Positions 8,550 through 14,844 of a stretch of DNA of 17,854 nucleotides are shown here, piece after piece; position 1 is the first letter of the stretch, and each line of letters starts with the position of its first letter. The notes under the pieces are model-generated. The model searched no databases. It saw nothing but the letters and a program-made list of their open reading frames with translations, and had not been told where the DNA came from. A program made the position numbers and the translations under genes. Source of the DNA: Deltaproteobacteria bacterium (lineage in GTDB: Bacteria > Desulfobacterota > Desulfobulbia > Desulfobulbales > VMSU01); contig JAJSAA010000156.1 of NCBI GenBank assembly GCA_024274995.1, positions 1-17,854 on the forward strand, written 5' to 3'.

Positions 8550-8626
8550 CCTGGCATCCCTGAAGCCCCCTGTACGAACCTAATTGTCCGGGATGTTGGA
8601 TGTTATAAGCTCAAGAGTGTGGTTTG

Positions 8627-9709
8627 TTAAGCGTTTATGCTTTTATTGTTTTTATTGGCCAATTGCCCGCAGGCGGCGGAAATTTCCGCCCCCCGGCTCT
8701 CGCGGATGATTGCCGTATATCCCGCCTCCTGCAGAATATGCTGAAATTTTTCCACCACCGCTTTCTCCGGGCGCCTGAAGGGTAGGTCATCGGTCTCGTT
8801 GCAGGGTAATAGATTGATTTTGCAGCGTAATTTGTGGAGAATCCTGACTAACTGCCGAGCGTCTCCTGGGCTGTCGTTGATGCCAGCTAACAGCACATAT
8901 TCAATCATTATACGCCGTCTTTTGGGGAGGGGATAAGCGCGGCAGGCCTCTAAGAGCGCAGCTATGTCATAGGTCTGGTTAATGGGCAGCAGGCGGCTGC
9001 GGGTTTCGTTATTGGCGGCATGCAGTGAAATGGCGAGATTAACCTTGGTCTCTGCTCCCAATTGTTCTATTCCGGGCACCAGGCCGCAGGTTGATACCGT
9101 GATTCGTCGCTGCGAAAAATCCAGACCGTGATCATCAATCAGAATGTCAAGGGCGCGGCGGAGGTTGTCGTAATTGGCTAACGGTTCACCCATTCCCATG
9201 AAAACCAGATTGTTGATTCTGCCCTTACCATTGGCCTTAGCCTCTAATTCGTTGCGGGTATGGATAACCTGATTAACGATCTCGGCGGCAGTGAGGTTGC
9301 GGCGCAGGCCCATGGTGCCGGTGAGACAGAAAGCGCAGCCCATGGCGCAGCCAACCTGGGAAGAGACACAGAGGGTATGGCGGCCATTATCTGGAATAAG
9401 TACACTTTCGATGAGGGTGTTGTCCGCCAGCCTAAAGGCGTATTTTACCGTTCCATCATTGGCTTCTTCCCGTTTGTCAACTTGCAGGCTGCTGATGCGC
9501 GCAATGTCCTCTAAGCGGGTTCTGAATGCTAAAGCCAGATTGGTCATTTCGGAAAAAGAGCTGATTCCGGGGCGGTAGAGCCATGAAAATATCTGCCGAG
9601 CTCTGAATCTGGGCTCGCCAAGCTCGGCAATAAAATCGGTAAGCTCTTGCAGGGTGAGGTCACGCAGGTCTGTTAATGATGAATTTGTTGAATTGTCCGG
9701 CATAATCAT
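8627..9709 (-). CDS. rlmN: dual-specificity 23S rRNA/tRNA adenine C2-methyltransferase RlmN
   Basis: Radical SAM methyltransferase that makes m2A2503 in 23S rRNA and m2A37 in some tRNAs. The cluster motif is Cys121-x3-Cys125-x2-Cys128 (CAMGCAFC). Cys114, seven residues earlier, and Cys347 near the C-terminus (ISAACGQ) correspond to the two catalytic cysteines. Other family blocks are NLVFMGMGEPLANYDN and ISLHAANNETRSRLLPINQ. From the ATG at 9709 the protein is 360 aa, the family norm; ATG 9703 is also possible. The frame runs further upstream only because it crosses the tRNA-His gene and its terminator, so longer versions are artefacts. No clear ribosome site precedes either ATG. Only 14 bases separate the start from the T-run of the tRNA terminator. 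Confidence 0.95.
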   Translation of the reverse strand: MIMPDNSTNSSLTDLRDLTLQELTDFIAELGEPRFRARQIFSWLYRPGISSFSEMTNLALAFRTRLEDIARISSLQVDKREEANDGTVKYAFRLADNTLIESVLIPDNGRHTLCVSSQVGCAMGCAFCLTGTMGLRRNLTAAEIVNQVIHTRNELEAKANGKGRINNLVFMGMGEPLANYDNLRRALDILIDDHGLDFSQRRITVSTCGLVPGIEQLGAETKVNLAISLHAANNETRSRLLPINQTYDIAALLEACRAYPLPKRRRIMIEYVLLAGINDSPGDARQLVRILHKLRCKINLLPCNETDDLPFRRPEKAVVEKFQHILQEAGYTAIIRESRGAEISAACGQLANKNNKSINA

Positions 9710-9723
9710 AGTCACGAGAGAAT

Positions 9724-9758
9724 AAAAAAAGGGAAAACCGGCTATCGATTTTCCCTTT
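9724..9758 (-). terminator. rho-independent terminator of tRNA-His
   Basis: On the minus strand AAAGGGAAAA and TTTTCCCTTT form a perfect 10-bp stem (9749-9758 with 9728-9737) around an 11-base loop. The final T bases of the stem run on as a T tract to 9724. It starts eight bases after the tRNA 3' end and stops 14 bases before the rlmN start, so rlmN mRNA must read through it or start inside the tRNA region. Confidence 0.85.
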
Positions 9759-9765
9759 GAAAATT

Positions 9766-9843
9766 TGGGGTGAGCGGTGGGTTTCGAACCCACGGCCTCC
9801 GGGGCCACAACCCGACGCTCTAACCTACTGAGCTACGCCCACC
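9766..9843 (-). tRNA. tRNA-His (GUG anticodon)
   Basis: The minus strand folds as a full cloverleaf: acceptor GTGGGCG paired with CGCTCAC, D arm GCTC...GAGC, anticodon stem TCGGG/CCCGG around loop TTGTGGC (anticodon GTG), and T arm GTGGG-TTCGAAA-CCCAC. The histidine-specific extra G(-1) is encoded (base 9843) opposite discriminator C73, and the 3' CCA is encoded (9766-9768). Position 37 is G, so this tRNA is not an m2A37 substrate of the neighbouring RlmN, unlike E. coli tRNA-His, which has A37. Confidence 0.97.
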
Positions 9844-9859
9844 ATACATCAATGTATGG
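9842..9859. repeat. palindrome abutting the tRNA-His 5' end
   Basis: CCATACAT-CA-ATGTATGG is a perfect 8-bp inverted repeat whose last two pairs include the first two bases of the tRNA. A transcript starting near 9857 would carry a leader of about 14 bases able to fold as a small hairpin (AUACA-UUGA-UGUAU) right against G(-1). It may influence RNase P processing or be an operator; no function is shown. Confidence 0.45.
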
Positions 9860-9863
9860 CAAC

Positions 9864-9892
9864 TATATAACGGATTGCGGCCTGCTTGGCAA
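9864..9892 (-). promoter_or_regulatory. sigma-70 promoter of tRNA-His
   Basis: On the minus strand TTGCCA (complement of 9887-9892; five of six matches) is followed by exactly 17 bases and TATATA (complement of 9864-9869). The predicted start is near 9857, giving a short leader before the mature tRNA end at 9843. Position and spacing fit well. Confidence 0.65.
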
Positions 9893-9911
9893 GAATAAAA
9901 GCGCCCCGCAG

Positions 9912-9927
9912 TTGAGATTAATCTCAA
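9912..9927. repeat. 16-bp perfect palindrome at the end of the zinc-ribbon gene
   Basis: TTGAGATTAATCTCAA is a perfect palindrome without spacer that overlaps the stop codon (9924-9926) of the minus-strand gene. It is followed on that strand by GC-rich sequence and only a short T-run (CGCTTTTATT), so it is not a standard terminator. It could be an operator or a 3'-end stability element. Confidence 0.35.
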
Positions 9928-10580
9928 TTCATTTCTTTGACGCAATGTTTACAAATCTTGGCCTGCGTCTTGATGATTTCAGCGCAATAAGGGCATTCTT
10001 TCTGAAAGGAATTTTTCAGCATTCGGCTGAGGGCCAGATTAGCCGCCTGGCCAATTTCAGTATGGCGAAATTTATGGTTACGAATGGCGTCAAGGCAGGA
10101 CAGATCGTTAATCTCTTCCATGAGCTTAACTGCCCGCTGCCGTTCTTCGAGATTGGCCTCTTCATCGGTTATCAGGTAGAGAGCCGGCTGCGGGTTTTTA
10201 TCCGATAGGCAGGTTTCAAGCTCCTGGATAGCCTTTTGTTCTTTCTGATACCTCTCGTTGCCTTTTTTTAATTCCTCGAGGTCAATGGCCGCATCAGTAA
10301 AGGCAATTTTGCTGGCCACCATCATGGGAGAGCCCTTTTTTTCGCCGGGGAGCAGCATATAACGATAGGAGGCACTTTTGCCGTATTGCTCTTCGATATA
10401 TTTCCAGCCCTCAACAAACATTGAGCAGTCATCATTCAAGCAGATAAAGAAAACATCGGTTCCCCATCCCAGGCCGTCTCCCACATGAATAGGCGGGGTG
10501 TTGCAAAAACTTAAACGAGTATTGCAATGCGGGCAATAATGCTCTTCCATGGCGTACTTCAGACTGACGTCACTAACCAT
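9924..10580 (-). CDS. unrecognised protein with N- and C-terminal cysteine (zinc-ribbon) clusters
   Basis: 218 residues from the ATG at 10580, which has GGAG eight bases upstream; the TTG at 10592 would overlap that ribosome site and is rejected. The N-terminus has a CPHC knuckle (Cys16, Cys19) and further cysteines at 26, 47 and 52 in an FICLNDDCSMF context. The C-terminus is a classic short zinc ribbon, CPYC...CKHC (Cys196, Cys199, Cys210, Cys213), of the kind often found at the end of bacterial regulatory or membrane-associated proteins. Between them is a charged helical segment (about 97-125) and a HEAT-like helical stretch (about 140-190). No membrane helix or signal peptide is present. 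I do not recognise the family as a whole, and no function can be assigned. It stands alone, upstream of tRNA-His on the same strand. Confidence 0.7.
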   Translation of the reverse strand: MVSDVSLKYAMEEHYCPHCNTRLSFCNTPPIHVGDGLGWGTDVFFICLNDDCSMFVEGWKYIEEQYGKSASYRYMLLPGEKKGSPMMVASKIAFTDAAIDLEELKKGNERYQKEQKAIQELETCLSDKNPQPALYLITDEEANLEERQRAVKLMEEINDLSCLDAIRNHKFRHTEIGQAANLALSRMLKNSFQKECPYCAEIIKTQAKICKHCVKEMN

Positions 10581-10830
10581 ATTATTCTCCAAAATAAAAT
10601 TAAATGTTGTGTAATTCAGGGGCTACCGGACTGGTAAACAGAACTCCTCAACCTGAGGGGTAGACTGGGGAACTGTTCAAACAGCGGGGTGAGGCGTTCT
10701 GAATAAGTTAAAGGCCAGCCAGGCGATAAAGATTAGAATCAACCAGGTGACACGAGGGATTTTTTTGAGTTTCATGGCAAAAGAAAATAATGCAGAATGA
10801 CGATAAGGTCAATGCGCTTTAATTTCTCTC
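10581..10830. other. intergenic region between the zinc-ribbon gene and amn
   Basis: This gap (318 bases in all, with the amn promoter in its last part) holds a possible 32-codon reading frame on the minus strand (10677-10775) and a short perfect hairpin CCTCA-ACC-TGAGG (10647-10659). CTGGGGAACTGTT (10665-10677) matches the arm of the palindromic elements near 14.6 and 15.3 kb at 12 of 13 bases. It may be a decayed copy, but no direct repeats or second arm could be found. Confidence 0.35.
10677..10775 (-). CDS. possible 32-aa single-helix membrane peptide
   Basis: A short ATG frame encodes a basic N-terminus (MKLKKIPR) followed by about 17 hydrophobic residues (VTWLILIFIAWLAFNLF) and a short tail, the shape of a small single-pass membrane protein with inside-positive topology. 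Against it: no ribosome site precedes the ATG and no start codon lies upstream in frame. Its stop overlaps a sequence related to the palindromic repeats further along. It could be a real small protein, a remnant of a longer gene, or chance. Confidence 0.25.
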   Translation of the reverse strand: MKLKKIPRVTWLILIFIAWLAFNLFRTPHPAV

Positions 10831-10859
10831 TTGACCATAATGGTGCGTAAAACTATTAT
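10831..10859 (+). promoter_or_regulatory. sigma-70 promoter of the amn-ogt-kamA unit
   Basis: TTGACC (10831-10836; five of six matches), 17 bases, TATTAT (10854-10859; five of six). The predicted start near 10866 gives a leader of about 33 bases ending in AGGAG and the ATG of the AMP nucleosidase gene. This is the best-formed -35/-10 pair in the window. Confidence 0.75.
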
Positions 10860-10898
10860 TACAGTTCTTTAAACGCCATTAAATTAAAAAGGAGTACT

Positions 10899-11693
10899 AT
10901 GACATTATTACGTCCCGACAGTTATGCCCGTAATACCCTGGAAAGATATACCGGTTCCATGGTTGATGAATTCCAGTCCCATGTGCTGCTGTGCAATTTT
11001 GACCGTTATATCCAGGAGTTCGCCAGGATAACTAATAATCCTGTTAAGGCTGGCTATTGGCAGGTGGTGCATGATAAGGAACGTAATGTCTCTATTATTA
11101 ACCATGGGGTGGGCTCCCCTTCGGCTGGGATTATTATGCATTGCCTTTCTTTTCTCGATAATCTTAAGTGTGTGATAATGTTAGGGATGTGCGGCGGTAT
11201 TGACGACGAGGTGGAGATTGGTGATCTGCTCATTCCCACTGCCAGCATCAGGGACGAGGGTACCAGTAAACATTATCTTCCCCAGGATGTTCCGGCCCTG
11301 CCGGAGTTCTGGATTAACCGGGTATGTGAGGAGGTGATCTGCGCCGAGATGGGGGTGAAACCTAAATCGGGTATAATGTTGACCACCGACTACCGGATGT
11401 GGGAGTTTGACGAGGAGTTTATTGCATATATCCTCAAACATCGTATTCTGGCCATTGATATGGAGATTGCTACCCTTTTCGCGGTGGGATACGCCTTGAA
11501 CGTACCCACCGGGGCGGTGATGCTGATCTCTGACCTGCCCATGCGTAAAGGCGGCATCAAGAGTAAAGAAAGCGCCAAGAATATATTTTGTAAATTTACC
11601 GATAATCATTTAAAGGTCGGTTTGGATATTATGGCGGATATTAAGCGCCATAACCTGAAGACCGTTAAACCATCCCTCTCTGAGCAGAGTTAA
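10899..11693 (+). CDS. amn: AMP nucleosidase (short form, phosphorylase superfamily)
   Basis: Hydrolyses AMP to adenine and ribose 5-phosphate. The 264-residue protein keeps the nucleoside phosphorylase fold motifs: GVGSPSA (70-77), the LGMCGG loop (95-100), IGDLLIPTASIRDEGTS (107-123), the substrate ribose-binding IDMEIATLF (186-194) and the catalytic Asp212 in ISDLPM. The RYTG near residue 16, the TTDYRMWE stretch and overall length fit the short AMP nucleosidases known from Bacteroidetes and others, not the longer E. coli Amn, which has an extra N-terminal domain. AGGAG lies five bases before the ATG. It is the first gene of a three-gene unit; the next starts three bases after its stop. 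Another purine or uridine nucleosidase activity cannot be fully excluded by eye. Confidence 0.85.
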   Translation: MTLLRPDSYARNTLERYTGSMVDEFQSHVLLCNFDRYIQEFARITNNPVKAGYWQVVHDKERNVSIINHGVGSPSAGIIMHCLSFLDNLKCVIMLGMCGGIDDEVEIGDLLIPTASIRDEGTSKHYLPQDVPALPEFWINRVCEEVICAEMGVKPKSGIMLTTDYRMWEFDEEFIAYILKHRILAIDMEIATLFAVGYALNVPTGAVMLISDLPMRKGGIKSKESAKNIFCKFTDNHLKVGLDIMADIKRHNLKTVKPSLSEQS

Positions 11694-11696
11694 GTA

Positions 11697-12020
11697 ATGC
11701 GAATCAGTGATTTTCAAGCACGGGTCTACCGGGCAGCGAGCCGTATTCCCAGGGGCCGGGTGACGACCTATAAATTACTGGCTGCAGCCGTTGGCTGTCG
11801 ATCCCCCAGGGCCGTGGGGCAGGCCCTGCGCCATAATCCCTTTGCCCCTGAGGTGCCATGCCACCGGATAATCAGGGCTGATCTGACTGTCGGTGGTTTT
11901 GTGGGTGAGGAGCAGGGGCCGCTCTGGCAGCGTAAGGTTGATCTTTTGCGTCGCGAAGATGTTTTATTCCGGCGCGGGGTTCTAATCGATGCGGCGCGGC
12001 TTTATAACCCCGCCTTATGA
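11697..12020 (+). CDS. one-domain O6-alkylguanine-DNA alkyltransferase (MGMT/Ogt C-terminal domain)
   Basis: 107 residues covering only the DNA-binding and active-site domain of the MGMT family. The acceptor cysteine is present (Cys55 in PCHRI), with the arginine-finger motif RAVGQALRHNP (38-48), the DNA-contact TTY (23-25) and the C-terminal GGF that lines the pocket. Because the cysteine is intact, this is not an Atl-type protein, in which Cys is replaced by Trp or Ala; it could repair O6-alkylguanine by direct transfer. The N-terminal domain of Ada/Ogt is missing, as in other short relatives. No strong ribosome site is seen. It sits three bases after amn, and its TGA overlaps the ATG of kamA (ATGA), so translation of all three genes is likely coupled. 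Confidence 0.85.
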   Translation: MRISDFQARVYRAASRIPRGRVTTYKLLAAAVGCRSPRAVGQALRHNPFAPEVPCHRIIRADLTVGGFVGEEQGPLWQRKVDLLRREDVLFRRGVLIDAARLYNPAL

Positions 12021-13057
12021 GCTGGCAGAATTTGCTGGCAGACAGTCTTACCTCTGCCGCTGAGATTAGCCGCCGTTTCCCGGACGCTGACGTCAGGGGG
12101 ATTGAGGAGGCCGCCCGGCAATATCCCATGCGGATTAATCCCTACTACTGGGGCCTGGTTAAGAAGATTGATGACCCGCTCTGGCGGCAGGCTGTGCCTG
12201 CATCTCAGGAATTAAAGGATATGGTCTGTGAGGCTGATCCGCTGGCCGAGGAGGCGCTCAGCCCCGTGGCCAATCTGGTGCATAAATACCCGGATCGGGT
12301 ATTGTTTTTAATCAGCAGTCAATGCGCCATGTACTGCCGTTTCTGTACCAGGAAGAGGAAGGTGGGGACGGCGGGGATGGTTATTGATGATGCCACCCTC
12401 GCTCTTGGGCTAGATTATATCCGCCGCACCCCGGCCATTCGAGATGTCCTGATTTCGGGCGGTGATCCGCTGCTGCTATCGGATGAGCGTTTGGAGTGGA
12501 TACTGGCCGGGGTGCGGGCCATTCCACATGTTGAGATAATTCGTATCGGCACCAGGGTGCCCTGCGTTTTGCCCATGCGGGTCTCCCGTCGGCTTTGCGC
12601 CATGTTGAAGCGTTATCATCCCCTCTATATAAATACCCACTTTAATCACCCGGCTGAGTTGACGACGGAGGCCGCCTCTGCCTGCGGCCGCTTGGCTGAT
12701 GCCGGTATCTCTCTGGGCTGCCAGACAGTATTACTGCGAGGGGTAAATGACAGCCCGGTGGTCATAAAGAAATTGCTGCGTGGTTTGCTTCGCATGCGGG
12801 TCAGACCATATTACCTCTTTCAGGGCGATATGACGCGCGGCACCGACCATTTCCGAACCAGGATTGAGACCGGCCTGAAAATTATGGAGTCATTAATCGG
12901 TCATGTCTCGGGGATGGCTATTCCTCATTTCGCGGTGGATGCCCCAGGGGGCGGCGGTAAGATCCCCCTGCTGCCGGATTATGTGATTGGTAGAGGGGAA
13001 AAACTGGTATTCAGAAATTATTGCGGGGAGATATGCTCCTATCCTGATGGCTATTGA
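12017..13057 (+). CDS. kamA: KamA-family radical SAM aminomutase (probable L-lysine 2,3-aminomutase)
   Basis: PLP- and SAM-dependent enzyme moving the alpha-amino group to the beta position. The cluster motif is Cys103-x3-Cys107-x2-Cys110 (CAMYCRFC), followed by the family SGGDPL motif. The PLP lysine is Lys315 in DAPGGGGKIPLL. Asp308 and Asp271 match the two aspartates that bind the substrate's epsilon-amino group in clostridial lysine 2,3-aminomutase (Asp293/Asp330), with the same 37-residue spacing and seven residues from Asp to Lys, so lysine is a better substrate guess than glutamate. At 346 aa it has the short EpmB-like length and lacks the C-terminal extension of clostridial KamA. No acetyltransferase (ablB), EpmA or elongation factor P gene is nearby, so beta-lysine osmolyte synthesis versus EF-P modification cannot be decided here. 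The 3' end overlaps the convergent exeA-like gene by seven bases. Confidence 0.85.
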   Translation: MSWQNLLADSLTSAAEISRRFPDADVRGIEEAARQYPMRINPYYWGLVKKIDDPLWRQAVPASQELKDMVCEADPLAEEALSPVANLVHKYPDRVLFLISSQCAMYCRFCTRKRKVGTAGMVIDDATLALGLDYIRRTPAIRDVLISGGDPLLLSDERLEWILAGVRAIPHVEIIRIGTRVPCVLPMRVSRRLCAMLKRYHPLYINTHFNHPAELTTEAASACGRLADAGISLGCQTVLLRGVNDSPVVIKKLLRGLLRMRVRPYYLFQGDMTRGTDHFRTRIETGLKIMESLIGHVSGMAIPHFAVDAPGGGGKIPLLPDYVIGRGEKLVFRNYCGEICSYPDGY

Positions 13058-14604
13058 TGCCTGATTATGGCCTGGTCTCTGAGATTCGACGTCAGAGACT
13101 TTAAGACTGCCACTGCCGCGCTTTTCTTTTTAAAGCGTTTTTCCAAGACAATCATAAAGGCTGCGGCCTTGTCTTTTTCCGAACGTCGGGCAGGGACAAT
13201 GATAATGGGCGGGGCGCTTGCCGGGCAGTCCTTAAGTACGTCCACTGCTGCTGGTAGAGTGTTCATCACCCCTAATTGCAGCCAGAATTCATGGGCGGCG
13301 GGCTGGAAGTTTACTTTGGCCTCGCCGGGGAACTTGATTATGATTCCCGGCCGCAGTTGTCCTAAGCCCGAAACCTTGTTGGCTTTACGGACTAATTCCA
13401 ATCTAATCTTTGTATAGCGGCCATATACCCGGGCAATCATCTTGCTCAGGGTATCTCCATTGTGAACCTGTAATTCACCCAGGATGGCCGGCTCGACCTG
13501 CATGGGGAAATAGATCGTTCTTCGCCGCAATTTCTTGTGTTCTGACGGCCTTGCCTCGTCGGGTCTAATTGCTGTTTTTACTGTCGATGGGAGCGGCTTG
13601 GTTCCTTCGGCCTTGGCTGGAGCGGCTGATAATAATATGTTCTGCCTAACGCCTGGCTTTGCCGGGCGGTGAAAAATCTCCGGGCTGAGGATCAGGGTTG
13701 TGATTCCGCTTAGTGCCAGGATAATAATCAGCCCCTTTCTGTGTGGTTGAGTCCTTTGGCTATTGGCCTTCAGGCTGAGCAGGAGATCGAATAGTCCAGC
13801 CCGTTGTTTGTTCTTTAGCAAAAGAGCGATAATCAGCCTGGAGCAGAGGGCCACTATGCGGCGGGGGTAGCCACCGCTCAGGAGGTAAATCAGCCAGACG
13901 GCCGGAGAGGAGAAAATCCTGGGCGCTGCGGTTGATTTCCGGTGGGATTTGGAGAGCCGGAAGGAGATCATCTGCTTGGTCTCACGAAGGCTCAAAGGAC
14001 GAAGACAGAGGCGGGTCGCAATCTGCCCGGTTAAATTGGTCTTGTGGCGCAGAATGAGGCTGAAGTTTTCCCTGGCGAAGATGACAATCTGCAGGAGTTT
14101 GTGCTGGTTGACCGCAAAGGTTAAAAAAACGCCTAAAATCTCCAGGACGAAATCGGGCAGATTCTGGCCGTTATCAATAATCAGGGCCGGAGTTTTGCCC
14201 CTTTCTGCCGCCTGTTCAAGATACCTTTTTATACTTTTTATACTTTTTATACTTTTTATATTATTCTTTAATTGCTGTTCCCTGGGCTCATTATTTATTG
14301 GCAGTCCAAAGCTCTTGCTCACGGCCTGGAGGAATTCCGGCGCTGAACCGCATTGCGGGTCAACAATGAGCTGGGCTTGAATACCTTGGTCTACCGTGGT
14401 TAATTGGTGGAGAAGCTGGCGGCTCAAGGTGGTTTTGCCGCTGCCGCTTTTGCCGATTACCACACTTAATCCCCGCCGCAGGCGGATAGCACGCTCCAGC
14501 TCCTGGAGACAGTCGAGATACTGACTGGCTTTGAAGAACATTTCCGGGTCTGGGGTATTGGCAAATGTTTTTTTGTTAAAGTTGAGCTGTCTGTAATATT
14601 TCAT
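13051..14604 (-). CDS. ExeA/GspA-like AAA ATPase with membrane segment, LysM and SPOR-like tail
   Basis: 517 residues. The N-terminal P-loop domain resembles ExeA/GspA, which in type II secretion works with a peptidoglycan-binding partner; it has Walker A GKSGSGKT (51-58) and Walker B LIID (141-144). The usual following Glu (DEAQ) is Asn145 (DNGQ), so ATP hydrolysis may be weak. Residues 117-126 are a KSI repeat encoded by a 9-bp tandem repeat. One hydrophobic helix (about 291-309) would anchor the protein in the inner membrane. A LysM-type domain (about 377-426) and a C-terminal SPOR-like region (about 438-515) should then contact peptidoglycan in the periplasm. No secretion-system genes are adjacent, so its partner is unknown. 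The ATG has no strong ribosome site. Its upstream region contains palindromic element A1 (14624-14682), and its 3' end overlaps kamA. Confidence 0.82.
   Translation of the reverse strand: MKYYRQLNFNKKTFANTPDPEMFFKASQYLDCLQELERAIRLRRGLSVVIGKSGSGKTTLSRQLLHQLTTVDQGIQAQLIVDPQCGSAPEFLQAVSKSFGLPINNEPREQQLKNNIKSIKSIKSIKRYLEQAAERGKTPALIIDNGQNLPDFVLEILGVFLTFAVNQHKLLQIVIFARENFSLILRHKTNLTGQIATRLCLRPLSLRETKQMISFRLSKSHRKSTAAPRIFSSPAVWLIYLLSGGYPRRIVALCSRLIIALLLKNKQRAGLFDLLLSLKANSQRTQPHRKGLIIILALSGITTLILSPEIFHRPAKPGVRQNILLSAAPAKAEGTKPLPSTVKTAIRPDEARPSEHKKLRRRTIYFPMQVEPAILGELQVHNGDTLSKMIARVYGRYTKIRLELVRKANKVSGLGQLRPGIIIKFPGEAKVNFQPAAHEFWLQLGVMNTLPAAVDVLKDCPASAPPIIIVPARRSEKDKAAAFMIVLEKRFKKKSAAVAVLKSLTSNLRDQAIIRHQ
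14226..14260. repeat. 9-bp tandem repeat inside the exeA-like gene
   Basis: The unit TTTTTATAC occurs three times in a row (14226-14252), followed by a partial copy. On the coding strand it encodes the repeated tripeptide KSI between Walker A and Walker B. Because the unit is a multiple of three, copy-number change would alter length but not frame. Confidence 0.85.
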
Positions 14605-14623
14605 TGCGGTATTTGTTTTAAAA

Positions 14624-14682
14624 GTAACAGTTCACCAGGGACACTAAAATTTTATGCTGCCTCAGTGCTGGTGAACTATTAC
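14624..14682. repeat. palindromic mini-element A1 (59 bp, GTAAC...TTAC ends)
   Basis: The ends GTAACAGTTCACCAG (14624-14638) and CTGGTGAACTATTAC (14668-14682) are complementary at 14 of 15 positions. The middle holds a TAAAATTTTA palindrome. Its first 47 bases are repeated in inverted orientation at 15272-15318 with 44 of 47 identical. No direct repeat flanks it (TTTTAAAA on the left, A8 on the right). It lies between the divergent exeA-like and hup genes and would fall in the leader or promoter of the former. Confidence 0.85.
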
Positions 14683-14713
14683 AAAAAAAAATCCTGAAAT
14701 CCTATATTTTTTC

Positions 14714-14743
14714 TTGCAACAAATCCAACTCTATAGTTAATAA
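14714..14743 (+). promoter_or_regulatory. candidate promoter of hup
   Basis: TTGCAA (14714-14719) is followed by TTAATA after 17 bases or TAATAA after 18. The match is moderate, but it is the best pair in the A/T-rich stretch between element A1 and hup. Confidence 0.4.
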
Positions 14744-14776
14744 TAACGAGGGAAGTAATCGCTCCCCTTGTTATTA
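14741..14776 (+). promoter_or_regulatory. hairpin in the 5' region of the hup transcript
   Basis: TAATAACGAGGG (14741-14752) pairs with CCCTTGTTATTA (14765-14776), 12 pairs with one G-T wobble, around a 12-base loop. It begins close to the predicted transcription start, about 70 bases before the HU start codon. No T-run follows, so it is not a terminator; an mRNA-stabilising or regulatory 5' stem is plausible. Confidence 0.5.
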
Positions 14777-14844
14777 AAGGAGATTTTAAGAGGAAAGGCA
14801 TATTTACTTTATTTTAGAAAGAATATTATTTGAAAGGGGATCAG

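Noticed and set aside
8550..8626. Bidirectional terminator between the DUF2062 gene and rlmN
   Set aside because: The only pairing (CATCCC/GGGATG) has a loop of about 29 bases and no T-run.
9710..9808. Longer RlmN N-terminus starting near 9808
   Set aside because: It would be translated through the tRNA-His gene and its terminator.
9766..9843. tRNA-His as a substrate of the adjacent RlmN (m2A37)
   Set aside because: Position 37 is G in this tRNA.
9777..10208. Plus-strand 143-codon frame
   Set aside because: It crosses the tRNA-His gene in antisense and mirrors the minus-strand zinc-ribbon gene; no ribosome site or recognisable protein.
10633..10680. Third copy of the A mini-element
   Set aside because: Only one arm (12/13) and a short CTGAGG block match; the spacing differs and no target duplication is present.
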